From: Oxyruncus cristatus
Lineage: Eukaryota; Chordata; Aves; Passeriformes; Cotingidae
DNA: 64,000 nucleotides
Direction: 5' to 3'
NCBI GenBank assembly: GCA_013399855.1
Contig: VXAY01004352.1
Location: forward strand, 186,001 to 250,000
In this document: positions 50,374 to 64,000 of the stretch, in pieces
Position numbering within the stretch: position 1 is the first letter of the stretch
Layout: each line of letters starts with the position of its first letter
The notes under the pieces: generated by a model
What the model saw: the letters and a program-made list of their open reading frames with translations, nothing else
Databases searched by the model: none
Told to the model about the DNA's origin: nothing
Translations under genes and position numbers: made by a program

Positions 50374-50769
50374 ACATCAGAACATATAACTGAAGCAGGT
50401 CACAGAATTTTCTACAACCTTTATTTGCTAGATAGGGTTGATTTCCTGGAACTGAGTAGATTTGCAGAAAAGTGGTTAGATTTAATTTCTTTTTAAAAAC
50501 GGTCTACATTCTTTCAATATCTACAGTTTTATGATTTAAATTTACCTGGATTTTCTCTTTGAGTTAAATGAAGTACTTTTTAAGTTATCAGACCTAAGCC
50601 AACAATTTCAATCAAACTGTAGGCTACTTTACATTTCAGGTTTTTAAATTTTTTTTTTTCCTGCTTTTTAATTCTGATTTGGGAATGGAGAAAAATAAAA
50701 TCTAAAAATGCTCCAATAAGATGAAGAAACTGTTTCTACACAGTGTGTTTTTTTGTTGTTGTTGTTGTT

Positions 50770-50771
<2 letters not shown>
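50374..50771. other. noncoding DNA
   Basis: Nothing recognised apart from a TTG-rich stretch at about 50748-50771 leading into the T tract. Confidence 0.6.
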
Positions 50772-50809
<38 letters not shown>

Positions 50810-50858
50810 NNNNNNNNNNNNNNNNNNNNNNNNNNNNNNNNNNNNNTTTTTTTTTTTT
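50772..50858. repeat. poly(T) tract interrupted by a 37-N gap
   Basis: 37 consecutive T, one A, 37 N (50810-50846), then 12 more T. The assembly probably failed in a long homopolymer, so the true length is unknown. Confidence 0.95.
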
Positions 50859-53800
50859 AATACAGGTTAGTCTTTAAACTTACATCTTGTTTCTATATAT
50901 GATGAACAGCCACAGCTTTTTGCTGACTTTCTAACTATGGCTCCCATCACGTGGCTGTGGTTGCAATATACAGAATGCCTCCTGAAACAACTGCAAAGTT
51001 CAGTAGCTTTTGAAATGCTGCTTGGTGCATGTTTTGTTTATTGCTTTTTTTTTCTGTTAATTAGACCATTTTGTGTGTAGCTGTGGTAACTATTTTGAAG
51101 ACATAGTGTTCCTGCTAAATCACTAAATAATGATTTAGACTACTAGGAAGATCTCCTTTTTAGCCTCAGAGGATAATATGGTAGTTCCCTTAAGCAACAT
51201 GGCTGAAAACAGGCTATATATTTCATATACTGCAGGCCTGGAGCAAATATTTTCTGACACTATACAATAAATCATGTTTTCTTCAACAGCAAATAATAGA
51301 ACTGTACAGTACATTATATCTGCAGCAGCAACAAACAATTCATCATCTCTGACCTTTCCATAATGACAACAATTTGAAGAATAGAGACTAATTTAAATTT
51401 TTATATAATGTTTAAAATTTAAGGACTAAATCTCCTTTATACTAGATTCCTTCACACTGCCCTGGTAATAAAAAGCCTCCTTAAAGTGAACACAAATGCA
51501 ATTTTATTTTTTTTTTTTCTCTTCAAGCTCTCACAAATCAACAGAACAGAGATTTCTCAGAGGGCTAGGACCTAAATGCAACTCAGATGGATGCACCCAA
51601 GCTAATTTTTACATGATCAAATGGTAACAAGTACAGTGTAGCCTGCAGAACCTGAGGACCTTGGGTTTGTACTCTAAAGTTTGCTGTGCTGTTTTTATCG
51701 CATCTGTGATAAAAAAAAAAAAAAAATCCTGACACTGATAGTGGGCTTCTTTTATCTGCTCACAATTAATCTATATGTTACTTTCTTTATTCCTAGGAAG
51801 AGGGACTGGGGGTTGACTTTCAGCTGGCAGATGAACCAGCAAAGTATAGGAAACTGTTGTGTATCAGAAAAAAATCTTGCAGTGTACAATTCCATTTCCC
51901 AGTCCTATTGTGTTACAAAGCCGTGAGACTAGTTACTATTTGCACAGAAATCTAATGAAAAAGGATCAAAACCTTCAAATTGGGGCTCTATAAATAATTT
52001 AAATGCATAAAAATGATAAATCTCCTCTGGCCCCTGAGACAAAACCCAGGCAACCAGAGGTACCAATCAAAATAATACCCTTCACTACCAGTCTTTCCTG
52101 ATGCACATCACCTCTAGCCTTTCTGAAAGCTTGGGTTTGAAATGCACACTGAGGCTGGTCCTCTGAAACTGTACCAGTTTGGGCTCTGTCATGTCTAAGG
52201 TCTAGCTGTTTCCAAAGAAATCTGACCACAGTCCCTTTACCATCAACTGGCTTGATCTTTTAATAAAAAGAGCCTTCATCCTGAACAAGAGATATGACCC
52301 ATGCTCTTTGTGGAAATTGTGGGAGAGCCCACAAAAATTAATCAGGAGGGAGGGTTTGCAAACTTCTAGTTTTGTAGACTATTGTGTTCCTAATACAACC
52401 AGGAAAGATGAGGCAATGTGTCTCAGGATCTCCATAACTAAAAGCATATTCAGGATTAGCTGCTGTGGGACTGGAAACATTAAAGTTGCTTCTGATTCTT
52501 AAAAATTACCTGTTCAATACTGAAGTGAAAGGGGGATGCCTGCTCTGCCACTCACTATAAGGGCAACCATTGTATCATCTCACCCTGCACCTGGTTTCAC
52601 CCTACGAAAGAGCCACAAGTGTTCAAGGGAGCAATCTGTGCCTTTTACGACAGATTTGAGACTATCTGATACTTTAGCTTGGTTTGAGGTCAAATGAAAT
52701 GATTCCTACCATTTAAACAGAAAGAAATACTTCTGGCAGCCTGAATGAATTAATATGTCTTTTTAAGTCATCACCTCAGGATATTTTATGGATGCCCTCT
52801 ACAGATGGCGATACACATGGTCCTACCTCGATTAGCTCAAATTCTTTCAAGTATTCTGCACAAATAATTCCCCAAATGCATCTGATGTCTGTAGTCGTTT
52901 CTCTAATGAAAGCTCTACTGCCCCTACACCTCATTATTGTATGTGCCTTTGTGCAAAAGTTGGTTTCTTTGCCTGCTATAGAAATAACCCCAAATACTGA
53001 AGCCAAATATTTAATTGTCTTTATTGTTGCCAGAAAACAGAGATCAAACTCAGAGTTATTCAGAGAGCTTCTTTGTCACACAAAACATTCAAAAAAGAGA
53101 GAGAAAAAAAGTCATGCTTGATTATTGTATCTGTAAAATTATTTGGAATGTATACTGTATAATTAAGACTGATTATCAGCTTAAATTTCTTGGCTTTGCT
53201 TTTTGAGAATACTGTCTTCTGTGGACATGAGGTTACTGAAACTGTACACTAGTGAGGGAACAAAACAAAACAGATGGTGCATTAATAATGGAAGTATTAG
53301 AAAAAGCATACTCTTCCAGATTTCAGTGTGTTCATTAATACATTTTAGACAATTTAATTGCTTCCTGAAACACTAATTGAAAGAGTTTCATTTGCAAAAA
53401 CCTAGTCCGGGTAATACAAACTAGGCACAGTGCCACAAAGAGCTTGAATGTTGTAATAAGGAAATGAATAGAAGGGTTTGGGGTTTTTTAATGTGTGTAT
53501 ATTTATTTCTTTTATTGAAATCTTTACAAAAGCATTCAAAGCATCAGGAAAAGAAAGATTTACAAAGATAAGCCAGGTTTAAGAAATACTGAATGTTTAG
53601 AACATGTGAAGAGTACTTTTGTTTTTTTTAAAGTCAGCCCATGTCAAGGGAGCGTGAGTTGGATTTATTGAGCACAGGACTCTAACACAGTTTAATTTTA
53701 TCAACATTACACACTCCTAGACTTGGCGTATCTATCAATCTAAGTAGAGGATACTTTTAAAATGTTTTCTTCTGAAGGTATCTGCTTCAGCTTCGGTGTC

Positions 53801-56800
53801 TCTTCTAACTACAGATGGGCAGGCAAGTTTTGCCTGATTTTGAACCTCCTCACCTGTTGCATGTTGGCAAATTTGAGTCAAACTTTGCTATGATCATTCT
53901 CTTATGCATCTCCAGGAGACAGGAGATGAAGAGCAGACAGAAAGCCAGAGCAAAACAAACGAAATAAATGCACTGGGAAAAAAAAAAAAATCTGCAGTCT
54001 GTCAAAGAGAATATGTAAAGAAAAAGACCAACAAACATGCAGAGAAACCTGAAGGAAAAGATCAATAATAAAGAGAGAAAAAATCCAAAGAGAAGAACAC
54101 ACAGTTTCTAGAGCAGCTTCTTTTCAAAGTCTTCCGTGGGCCATCAAAGTCTGAAATGAAAATGATGCAGAAGGTGGTATAAAGTAGTTCCTCTTAAGGG
54201 CTGTTTCAATAGTTGCCCATAACAAGTGTAATTCCCACTCATACTTTGGTGTTATTCTAATTCCCAGTTACCAAGGATGCATGGCTACTGGTATCTCACC
54301 TGTCTGGCTGGAAGGAAGCTGAGTAATTCTTCAGAAGTTTTGGCTGTATCAGTGGCTGGAGGATAAGCACACAGGCAGGCCGTGGTCAGATATGCTGCAC
54401 AGATGACACCCGAGCTGGACTGATATGTTACAGTCTGAACATCACTCTGCCCTATGTGGGGAATTAATGTTCTCTTAAACCTGCCTGCTAAACTATGCTA
54501 ATGTCAAAATAATAGAAAACAGCAATCACTATTGATACAGATATTGAGAGACACAGTGTCACTGGATTCTCACTTAAAACATTTTGATGTGGGGTAGCCA
54601 GACAAAAGTTTTTTTCCAACAGCTTTGAAAGAGGATTGTCTTTGCTGAGGCAGTAAGGGAGACAGGAGAACAAGATAGGATTGTTTTTCTCTTATCTTTA
54701 CCAATCTGTGCCAAAAAAGCACATCTAAATGCAGACATGTTTCAGTAGACCCTGCCCACTCATTGACTGTGTATTAGTATAACAATATTATTTAGCTGTG
54801 GGACTTTTTCTAATAATATATTTATAAGGAAACAACTCCCTTTATAGATGTCATTATATCAATGCAAAATTGCCTCATGTTATAACAGATGGCAGAACTA
54901 TATGAGAAGGTAAGAGAGGGCCTGAAACTACACTGCATTCCCTGCTAGGTGGTATCTGTCTTTCTCTCAAATATCATGAGGTATTTGTGAAAATCTTAAA
55001 AAAGGCTTTTAGAGCTTAAGCAAACAATCTCTTACATCCTGAATATTCATATACATTTGACTATATAATAGTGATGTTTGTATATATGATATAGAGATTC
55101 CTTACATCAAATTTTCTTTTTGTCCCAGAGTAGAGCTCAAAATCAACATATAAAATTATTTATGGAAGATAATTTTCTAAAATATTGCTGAAATAGCAAA
55201 TGGTTGTTGCACGTTGCTGAAAAAAATGATACGTTTTTGGTTTCCTATGTTGAGTGGCCCTTGTGTGCTGTATGAGTTCTAGCCAACAGAGCAGAAGACT
55301 TTTTTTTTCTTTTCAGGTTGTCAGAAGTCAGAAAGGGGAACTTTCTATGCATCAAAAAATACAATATGTATAAAAAAATCTAGGCTAGACCTGAAAAAGA
55401 ATGAGGATTTGACACACGTAAATTACAACACTCACAAAGTCCCTGGGTAGCTCAAATTGAAACTGCTTAGTATCACATTGATCCAGTAAAACCAAAAAGA
55501 ACAATCACACAAAAACAATGCCTCCTCAATGAAAGCAATACCCCGAAGTACTAGAATTTATTATGCTGACCAATTTTAAGAGATTTAACCTGATGGCATT
55601 TTGAAATATTGCTGAGGTTTACAAAAGGTTAAACATAGAGATCCAGTTCTACTTTTTCATTTAAAGGAGTCATTTTTTCCAGATTTGTTTTCATCTACCA
55701 GAATTATCATCTATAAGTAAATAAAGGTAGAGAGACTGTGTCATTAAAACCTGCACCACAGTTTAATTACCCACACTAGGCAACAAAATTACTGGCAATT
55801 TTAATATTTAATATCCGATTTTGTATCTATAGAAGCTAAGGGCTTATCTACCTCATCTAGAAGAAATTACAAAACTAATACAAAAACATGTCTATACCCT
55901 CCAGAGCATTAGTAGCAGCTTGTTTTATGAATCATTACCATCCTTTCCAAATTACCGAGGAAGAAACAGTACCCTTTTTGACAAATGTGGCATTTTAAAA
56001 AAGGAAGAAAAGAAATACAAAGAAATATAATAAAGAAATATAATTATATATGAGAGAAAAGTAAATAAATATAAGAGTTTAACTGTAGACACTTCTCTTC
56101 CCTAGGTTACTTAGGGACAGTTACTTGAGTTACATTTACAGTAAAGTCAAGTCCTGGTTGAACCAGAAAATGTATTTCAAAGCAAGGGTTTGTTCATGTT
56201 GTCTTGGAGCTCTCTCCATACATGCTAAAAACTAGGTAAACTGTGTTTTTGTTGGGTTTTGGTTTTGTGTGTGGTTTGTTTTTTTTTTCAGAATATTGCA
56301 AAGTGTTAGGGTTCTGGACTATTGCCAACTGCCACATTTCATCTCAATAAACTAAACCCCAGTTAAGGGCCCCTCTTGTCTACCTAATTTGTAGGCATGG
56401 TCCCTGGAGTCGGACTAAATGCCAAGTCTGATGTTTATGTGAAATAGCTTAAACCAGGCAAACAAATAAAGTATTTTGTATTCTAGCTCTTAAACTAAGC
56501 AAATGAAATGCTTTGGCTCATAATAGTTTAAGTAAGATGTGGAAGTTTTTTGCTGGTTCTTAGATAAGTGATAAGAGTTGAGGAAACCTTTGAGGAAGGC
56601 CACAGAAACGTGGAGGTAATAAACTGCTTGCCTGACATTGTTTTAGATAATGAGAGAGTAGAAGAAGAGATGAATAAGAACAAAGAGCTTCCTGCAAGCA
56701 GAAAGTCTTCACGTAGTCAAAGATACCAAAAATATTTCTGTAGTAGATCTGGTGAATAGAAGGTATGTTTTCTAAACATCACAATTATCTAAGAAAGTCT

Positions 56801-58931
56801 CAGTGCTCCTATATATGAGTAGAACACTGTGGTAAGCTAAAACAAAATGGAAGAAACAGAAATAATGTTTCATAATAACGCTTCAAATGAAAAGCAAGAG
56901 AAAGGATATTTTAGCATTTAGCAATGGGAGGCTGAGCTCTGTAATTCCTGATTGCTGCTACTGACATTCAGATACAAAAACTAGGTCAGTACATGTTTGA
57001 AAAGATAGGAAAAACTTTCATGAAATGGCAGGGTTGCATGAACAACTGAAAATGCTAACACTTTAAACTGCAGAAAGTATTATAACTAACAACTTAGCAT
57101 GTACATCTTCAAATATATTCATAATAAAAGTAAATGACAATAAGGAAATAAGGTCAACAAAAATATCTCAAGTTATTAGTGCTAGTCTCAAAAAAGTTCT
57201 ATTGTATTTGGGTTGCTTAGTCTATGATCTTTCCTATTCTATATGAAGTCTACCATTCCTATCCATATTTTTGCTACTGTTACCTGGATTACTGTGATAT
57301 ACTCTGTCTGACTATTTGGAGGCTTTTTAGTAGTGTAGAAAATATATCCTTCTGGCTGAAAACTTGGGATGTTGTTTCTGATGGTATGAACTAGGTTTCT
57401 TTGAATTTCTGCCTATTGTTCACATTTGGCTAATCTCTGATAGAGCAGGACCTTAATTTAGATTGCATTTTGCAGATGTTTTATATGGAATGTAGTGAAT
57501 GAAGAAAAAATTTAAAAACTCCTTAAAATAATAGAGATGAATCAATGGGTTGGATTAGTTGATGAATTGGGTTAACCCAGGCTGGAAGCTGAGCTCTGCA
57601 CAGCCATTTGCTCACCCCCCGCCCCGACCAGTGATAACAGCCCTGTGTTATCAACATTGCTTTGGTCACAGATCCAAGACACAGAACTATACAGGCTGCT
57701 ATGAACAAAATTTATTCCATTACAGCCAAACTCAGTAGAGCTGAGCATAAACAGCTGATTAACTTAGCATTGTCTTTGTGCCTACTAGTCTGTCTCTAAT
57801 GCTGATAGTGAATTGCTGCACTGAAGGAGATTATATTTTTTTTCACTTTTCACTAAGATGAGAGATTAGATTGGCTCAAATTAAAATTAGAGATTAAAAT
57901 ATTAGGAAACAAAGACCTTTAACAGATCTTTGTTTAACAGTTAATCAAAAGTTTCCTCTCTTATCCTCTATTGAGGCTTTGTCATTGTAATTAATAAATG
58001 GAAAATGACTGAGTGACATATATTGTTAGCACTGCTTAGCCTTTTGTAGTGTTAATGGATCAATTTGGCTTTTCACATTTCTTTTTATTGCAAACCTAGT
58101 TGTGAGGAGGTAGAAAGTTTTGATAACAGTTTTACTAATTTTTAAATTTAAATTATTTTATTCCAAAAAGAAAAATATTGACAGTGTAATAACTTGAAAG
58201 ATATTAACTTCTTTTTTAAAGAGAGGACAATTGAGAGTGAGAAAAGGTTTAACTTTCAGAAAACACTTCCTGGATTTAATGGTATTTTAAACGTAACTTT
58301 GAGGATGAAAAAAAGCCACAGAATTTGAAAGACCATAAGCTGTTGCAAGCATCCAAGATATCTCAGAAAATTCAGGGTTTTGTCAAACATCTTCAGAAAA
58401 ATTTTCCTTGAGAATCTGAAACAGATTAAATTGCATTCTAAAGCCGATAGTCCTGTTCGGCTGATAACACATAAGCAATAATTTTTCATTTGTGGTAACT
58501 TGTTTGTGGATACCTCACTTTAATTTAGACAGAACATAATGATACGGTTTAAAACTGACATCTATAGAGAGACAAGCAACAGTATTGACAGGCAGGCATT
58601 TCAACATAGGAAACTTCCATTGTCTTCTAGCTCGGAGCAGAGCAGAGTGGCAGAGGTTATAGCCAAAAGTTGGGGTAAAAGGCTCTTGAACCACAGCCTC
58701 CAGCAAGTTATGCAGTCACAGGTGAAGATGTTTGATGCTGAACTAGCTCAGAGCAAGCATCTCACCTGAAGATATTTCACATTGAACATTTTGTTTTGCT
58801 GAGAATTTGTTTTTCACCCTGTCATTTTCTTTCAGAAAAAAAGGAACAAAACGCTTTAAGTGTTGTTACAATGGAAATTTCTCCAGGAAAGATATTCTTA
58901 TTTTACTTAGCCCTACCTTGTTTTATTGATT

Positions 58932-58980
58932 AAAAAAAAAACAAAACCAAAAACCAAAAACAAAACAAAACAAAAACCCC
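58932..58980. repeat. A-rich (CAAAA)n-like tract
   Basis: Runs of A with periodic C, four to six bases apart. A similar A/C tract is at 60412-60457. Confidence 0.85.
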
Positions 58981-61088
58981 AACTACTTGTCAAAGAAGTT
59001 GGATCTTCTCCTTATTCTTCTCCTTCCTTGTCTCTTTTATAATGAGGTTTCCCCACAACTAGCAGAGTAAAAATTGTAATTTGATTCACTCTATCATATG
59101 TTTTGTTTTATAAAATATGTATTTACTGTACTTGGATATCTATTGAATATATAGAGGTTTACGGTATCATATATGACAGTCAACACTAGTTTTTTCCCTG
59201 TTCCAGGCATTATTAAAGTGCTCTAAACAGTGAGATACCAGATACAGTAGCTAAAGATACTCGTGTAGTCTGTAGTCTTATAGTCTGATGGGATTTTCTC
59301 CTAACAAATTATTGGTTATTTCAGGAATATGGATATGAATAGTACTCTTGCTTTCTCTTTTTCTTGTGTCACTGACTGTCTGACATTTATACTGCTTTGG
59401 TCTTCTTCCTAATGCCCTGGAGTTCTCTTTAAGTTGCTAAGCTGTGTTTTAGCGGATGGGGATGTGTTTGGAGCACTAGTTCTTGGAACTTGGGACTCCA
59501 AGGCCCGTTTTTGTTTCAGGCTGTTTCCTCGCTGTGTACAGTTGTGGTTCACAGACAAACAGCTTGGTTTGGAGCCATAGTGATGGTAGCCAGTGAATGT
59601 CTATGACTGCAAGGAACTGCCAGGTTTCAATGATCGAGGTGATTCCTTCTAGTCCCAGGCTTCCGTTCCCCAAGGCAGTGTTTTAGTTCTTCATTTCCTG
59701 CTATCAGCTTTCAAGCAGACTTAATTTCTTTAACATCGTTCTTTCTTCTCTTGCAACCAGCTTATCACTATCCCAGTGATATGTTGCTCTTCAGCAGTTG
59801 CTGCCCCTGCCTGTAGTGTAATAGATTACAAAGTAGGAGATTCTGCTCCTAGGAAATTTTTATTCTGGGGGGAAAGCAGCTACTAATTTAACAAATGGCA
59901 ATTAATGATACTTTTTTTTTTTTTCACTTTTACTTTTCTCTTTATCCTGAAACTAGCAGGAAGACCAAAAGCAGTTCCATGGGAAGGTCTTATCAAATAA
60001 ATTAGTTTTACTTTCAGAGCTGGAAAGACTTGGAGCCACACAGACCTACAGCATGAGCACAGTATTTAATTTTAATTTTAGCAGTGAGAACATTCTGTTC
60101 TACATAGTAATTTTCCAGGTTTTGGCCAGACTTCTACCTATAAGTGGACAGCAGCAATCTCAGAAGTTGAGAAGTGGGAGTTTTTTTCCTCCTTGTCTGC
60201 TTCTTTTCTGCTGCTCAGAGCTAGATTTCCCTCTTCTCTACAGTTATTAAATCATCTTAAATCAAATTGCTTCCCGAAAGACATTTTAAAAATTCTTAAT
60301 ATACAAAAATCTCCTTAGAAAACAAATGAAACAAGAAGTTGCTTTCGATAAACTTTTTTTCAGAAGTGTAATCATCTTGAACATGCACAGTCCAACAATT
60401 GTACATCATCTAAAAAAAAACCCACAAAAAGCAAACAAAACCCAACAAAGAACACACACCTCCATTGTGTGTCAATTTTCATATTTGTAAAATAAATCAT
60501 ACAACTGGATTACAGGGGGCTTAACTTTATTAATGCTGCACTAGTTGAGATTGAAGTCAGCATGTTTTGTTAACTTGATAATTCAGTAACATTCACTTTT
60601 AAAGGAAATTAATGGTGGAAATTGACAAAGCAACAATAAATGCAAAGCAAACCCTGTTTTTCATGGGCTTTCTCTTTACTGACTAAAATAAAATTTTTAG
60701 TTTTGGTGTCATAGATTGATGTTGGATACTGAAATATTTGCTTCAAGCTGGAGTAATAAATTATGAATTGGTGGCCTTATTTAATGTATTGGTAGCCCTG
60801 GCTGAAAAACTCCCTTAGGGCTTTATCTATGCATACAGGGAAATAAAAATATGTACCTTGGTTTTCCCAACATTTTCTATAATATGGAAGCTGTGTGACA
60901 TAATATAATCAGTGTTATCCAATATCACAAAGCTATTTTTAAAATTATTATATTGAAGGTAATTGATAGAAAATCTGCAAATCATAGTCACAGACATAAC
61001 TACAAATCAAGCGAATAATCCACCTGGGTATAACTGAACTATTCCTTAATATTGGACCCCTTGGGACAGATCCAGATGTAAGTATGAA

Positions 61089-61112
61089 TATCTATCTATC
61101 TATCTATGTATA
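61089..61112. repeat. (TATC)n microsatellite
   Basis: About four perfect TATC units plus degraded ends. Confidence 0.9.
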
Positions 61113-61250
61113 TTTTGCAACAAGAGTAGAGGAATCTTAGTAGGAACTGAGTGTCTAAATAAATAACTCATATACTTGACATTAATTTGTGTTGTGTCTC
61201 TTGTGCTGCACATCAGGAGTCTCTCTTTGCCAGTTCAGACCCTCAGGCCT

Positions 61251-61281
61251 TCTTTTCTTTTATTTTCTTTTCTTTTCTTTC
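61251..61281. repeat. (TTTTC)n microsatellite
   Basis: Pentamer TTTTC repeated about six times with one interruption, plus strand pyrimidine-rich. Confidence 0.85.
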
Positions 61282-62642
61282 TAACATTATATTTCTCTGT
61301 TGATCCAGTGATCAGTTCAGGCTATGAAGCAGAGCTACCTGACACTCTGCAAAAACTGCAACATCAGGATTTTTTTGCAAACTTTTTATTTTTGAGTTCT
61401 TACTATCAAGGCAGGTATCTTAAAAATAACCCTCACTTGCTGCTTCTGCTATAAAGCACTATGTGTTGAACGGAATCCAAATAAATATATCAGCTATTAT
61501 TCACACCCATCATTATTTTGTTTTAAGTCTGTGTGCTGACACTATTATTTCAGTCTGTGACCTATTTTGATATAGCTTAAATCTGATTCCTTTCCAATCT
61601 AGCTAAATTTATATAAAAGCACTCTTACGTTGACATGAGTGTCCACACAAAGCTTCAACACAAAATAGGAAAAGCTGTGATTTATTATTGAGATTGTTAT
61701 AGTCCCACTCCTGCTATAGATGAACTCAAAATCATTACACTGGGCACTAGTGAGGAATTGCACAAAAGAAGAAAATTGCTGACAGGGCTTCATGGTTTGC
61801 GTTTGCTCTGCTCCTTATTGGAACTTTCCATCTAAGTGTAGCACCAATAAATTGGATCAGATTTCATCAGATCTTGATTTTTTTGCAAAAGTATGAATTG
61901 TACAACAGCACTTCTACAAAACCTGTCAGAGCATTTGGGCAGAGTCATTCCCGACTAAGTTCCTGACGTGATGACTCTCAAGTATTACATTTGGGTTTGG
62001 TGGTTATGTGAGTCCATGCAGAGTAAGACAGAACAAGTTTTATAATGGCAATACAGTACTGTCCTTTGAAGAATCACTCGCTGTTTTTTCTCATGACAAT
62101 TAAGTACGTGAATTTGGGGAACCTGGATAACATTTAGTATTTCAATTTTTCTGCTGTTTCAAATGCAATCCTTTCTACAGAGGAGCAGAGCTAAAGTAAA
62201 TGATTTGTCCTGCTATGATATTAAATGAGCCTAATTGCCAAAGAGGTTCAACTCATTTTTTCCTCAAAAGATCTAATTTTTGATGCATTATTGGAATTCC
62301 AGCTATTGATTTCAGTAAGTCCAAGGTTTATCTGCAGGTAAAGGTTTCTGTTAAGGTTTCTAGAATATGTTTATGTGAATAAAGGGTTTGTGTGGGAAAT
62401 ATTCTTAGATTCCAAGTTTCAGAATTGGGTTCTGAGCTAGGAATCAATGAGGAGATGCTGTGCATTCCATGCTATTTCAAGAAAAGCATCATGGATGCAG
62501 CAGTCAATGAAGCTGATCAAATGCAGTGTTAGACTTACCTATAAAGATAGATGAGGAAATATGCTCTGTGGTGGATACCCCTGAAACATGTCAGAAGCAA
62601 ATAAGTTAAAAAGCAAAAAGGTCAGATGCTTTCATATTAGAA

Positions 62643-62678
62643 CAACACACATACTCATGCACACACGCACACACACAG
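62643..62678. repeat. imperfect (CA)n microsatellite
   Basis: CA dinucleotides broken by T and G substitutions. Confidence 0.85.
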
Positions 62679-63205
62679 AGTCATACAAGTTTAAAAAGGA
62701 AAGTAGAAAAGAAGAAAAAAACAGTTAAAGAAATAATCAGGAGACCCAGTAGGGAATATCAAGATAGGATATTAAATTGGGTTTAGAAAACTGTACTCAT
62801 AAGATTATGTGAAGCCAGAGATTTGAGGATCAAAAGAAAGAAGAGTTAAATGGCTCAAATGCTTTCACTTGATTCTGAATCGACTCAGCACGAGCAGCTT
62901 GCGACGTTCCATCTGCCAATCTTCCCTGGATATGTGCATTCTCTTCCTAAAGCCCTCATTGTGATCTTTGTAAAAGAAATTCACATACTAATGATGTCCC
63001 TTAGTGTACCTTATGAAACATTCAAAATGGACTGTTATGGATATGGAGTTTAACAGGGAGCAACTAATTGTTTATGCTGGGCTAGCCTGAGGGGGTTTCA
63101 TTTTAAAACTTTAAAATTACAAGACCTGAATTTCCAGGGTAAAGTTTCTCTGATAGATAATTCAATAGCACATAGCTAGTCAGTGAAAAGCATACTGTGC
63201 TTTTT

Positions 63206-63232
63206 TATATATATGTGTATATATATATATAT
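63206..63232. repeat. (TA)n microsatellite
   Basis: TA repeats interrupted once by TGTG. Confidence 0.9.
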
Positions 63233-64000
63233 GAAACTCTCTGTGGACTGTATTCTCTTTATTTATGAGGCCAAGGTCTGGTTATGCTAATAGCAGGGAA
63301 AAAAAATCAGACAGCCACCCTACCTGCTCACATACTAGAATGCCTGTTGTGCCACCTTCCAAGCTGCTGTTTTATTAATGATCTTGAAACTGAAATAGTA
63401 GGGCATGAAGAAGTGTTAAAATGACTTACTGATATGTCATAGACATTTGCCAAGAAAATGAAATGCACTGAGAGGAAAAAACACCAGGGAGGCCAATGAG
63501 GAACCAAATGTTCCATATTCTGATTTGTCTGACCTTCGCCTTCCCGAGCTCTAAAGAGATACAAAGCTGACTTGCTTGTGCTGGGCAAACTTGGTATCCA
63601 TAAGCTCCAGAACTGTGTGGAATATGTACAGCATTTGCTTACTTACATTAAAAATAATTCCTCTTCAAATTGAATGCATCTTTTGCTTTGTTACAATGAG
63701 AAACAGCAGCACAGATCCTCCATGTTGCCTCAGACTCATCCATGCTTCATGCTTGTTTCTTTGCATCTCCAGTAAGAATTTTTGAGACAGGAAAAAATAA
63801 GGGAAATGCTGATATTGAGGTCAATCACAACAGGGGAAGACACAAGATGTGTGAACACCTGTGTAGTTTCAAGCAACAGTTTTCACATATTCTTTTGTCC
63901 ATGTAGGGATTCTGATGAGTCTAATTCTGAGGTTTTTCTAGGTAATAACCTTCATGTATTGTGTCACAGCACACAGTATAATAGTTCCATGTCCTTGATA

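Larger units (their letters stand above)
50859..64000. other. noncoding DNA to the window end
   Basis: No gene or mobile element recognised. Microsatellites are listed separately. Two frames have somewhat protein-like composition (56568-56759, acidic; 58539-58769, Ser/Gln-rich), but their splice signals are weak. Confidence 0.55.

Noticed and set aside
56568..56762. Acidic 63-codon frame with a donor-like AAG|GTATGT just after it as an exon
   Set aside because: A stop at 56565-56567 directly follows the only reasonable acceptor in that frame, and another stop precedes the donor, so it cannot be an internal coding exon.
1..64000. CRISPR array, bacterial operon, tRNA or rRNA genes
   Set aside because: No spaced repeats, ribosome-binding-site-linked gene strings or recognisable RNA gene sequences were seen on either strand, although tRNA detection by eye is unreliable.

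Overview
The window looks like a piece of a bird (avian) nuclear genome. It is AT-rich and nearly gene-free, and it carries several CR1 LINE fragments. Two of these show the avian-type CR1 3' end, a short array of ATTCTRTG octamers (27683-27700 on the minus strand, about 43110-43148 on the plus strand). Two long GC-rich LTRs of one endogenous-retrovirus family are also present. No bacterial-type operons, rRNA, tRNA or CRISPR arrays were seen. The species and chromosome cannot be named from the sequence alone.

Layout. 1-18.7 kb: apart from one candidate terminal coding exon near the left edge (302-442), this is single-copy-looking noncoding DNA. 18.7-27.7 kb: similar DNA with two tiny CR1 tails (18.71 and 20.62 kb) and one candidate internal exon (23471-23570). 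27.7-30.85 kb: a repeat cluster. It holds a minus-strand CR1, a 19-bp triplicate, a block flanked by a 17-bp direct repeat, a plus-strand CR1 that runs into a 422-base assembly gap, and an LTR emerging from the other side of that gap. 30.85-40.7 kb: noncoding DNA with one old CR1-like 3' tail (about 34.46-34.65 kb). 40.7-43.15 kb: the clearest structure in the window, a decayed CR1 reverse-transcriptase segment split by a complete 990-bp solo LTR with a 5-bp target-site duplication (AAGAT). 43.15-64 kb: noncoding DNA with a short CR1 tail (50.26 kb), a homopolymer-T tract broken by a 37-base gap, and several microsatellites.

The long frames at 29-30.7 kb and 41-42.7 kb lie in repeats (CR1 reverse transcriptase, LTR shadow frames) or across runs of N. 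Elsewhere, frames of 60-170 codons are what chance gives in this much DNA. I found no previously undescribed functional system. The items most worth checking are the nested CR1/LTR structure and the internal rearrangement between the two LTRs, the two candidate exons, and the 17-bp direct repeat beside the plus-strand CR1.
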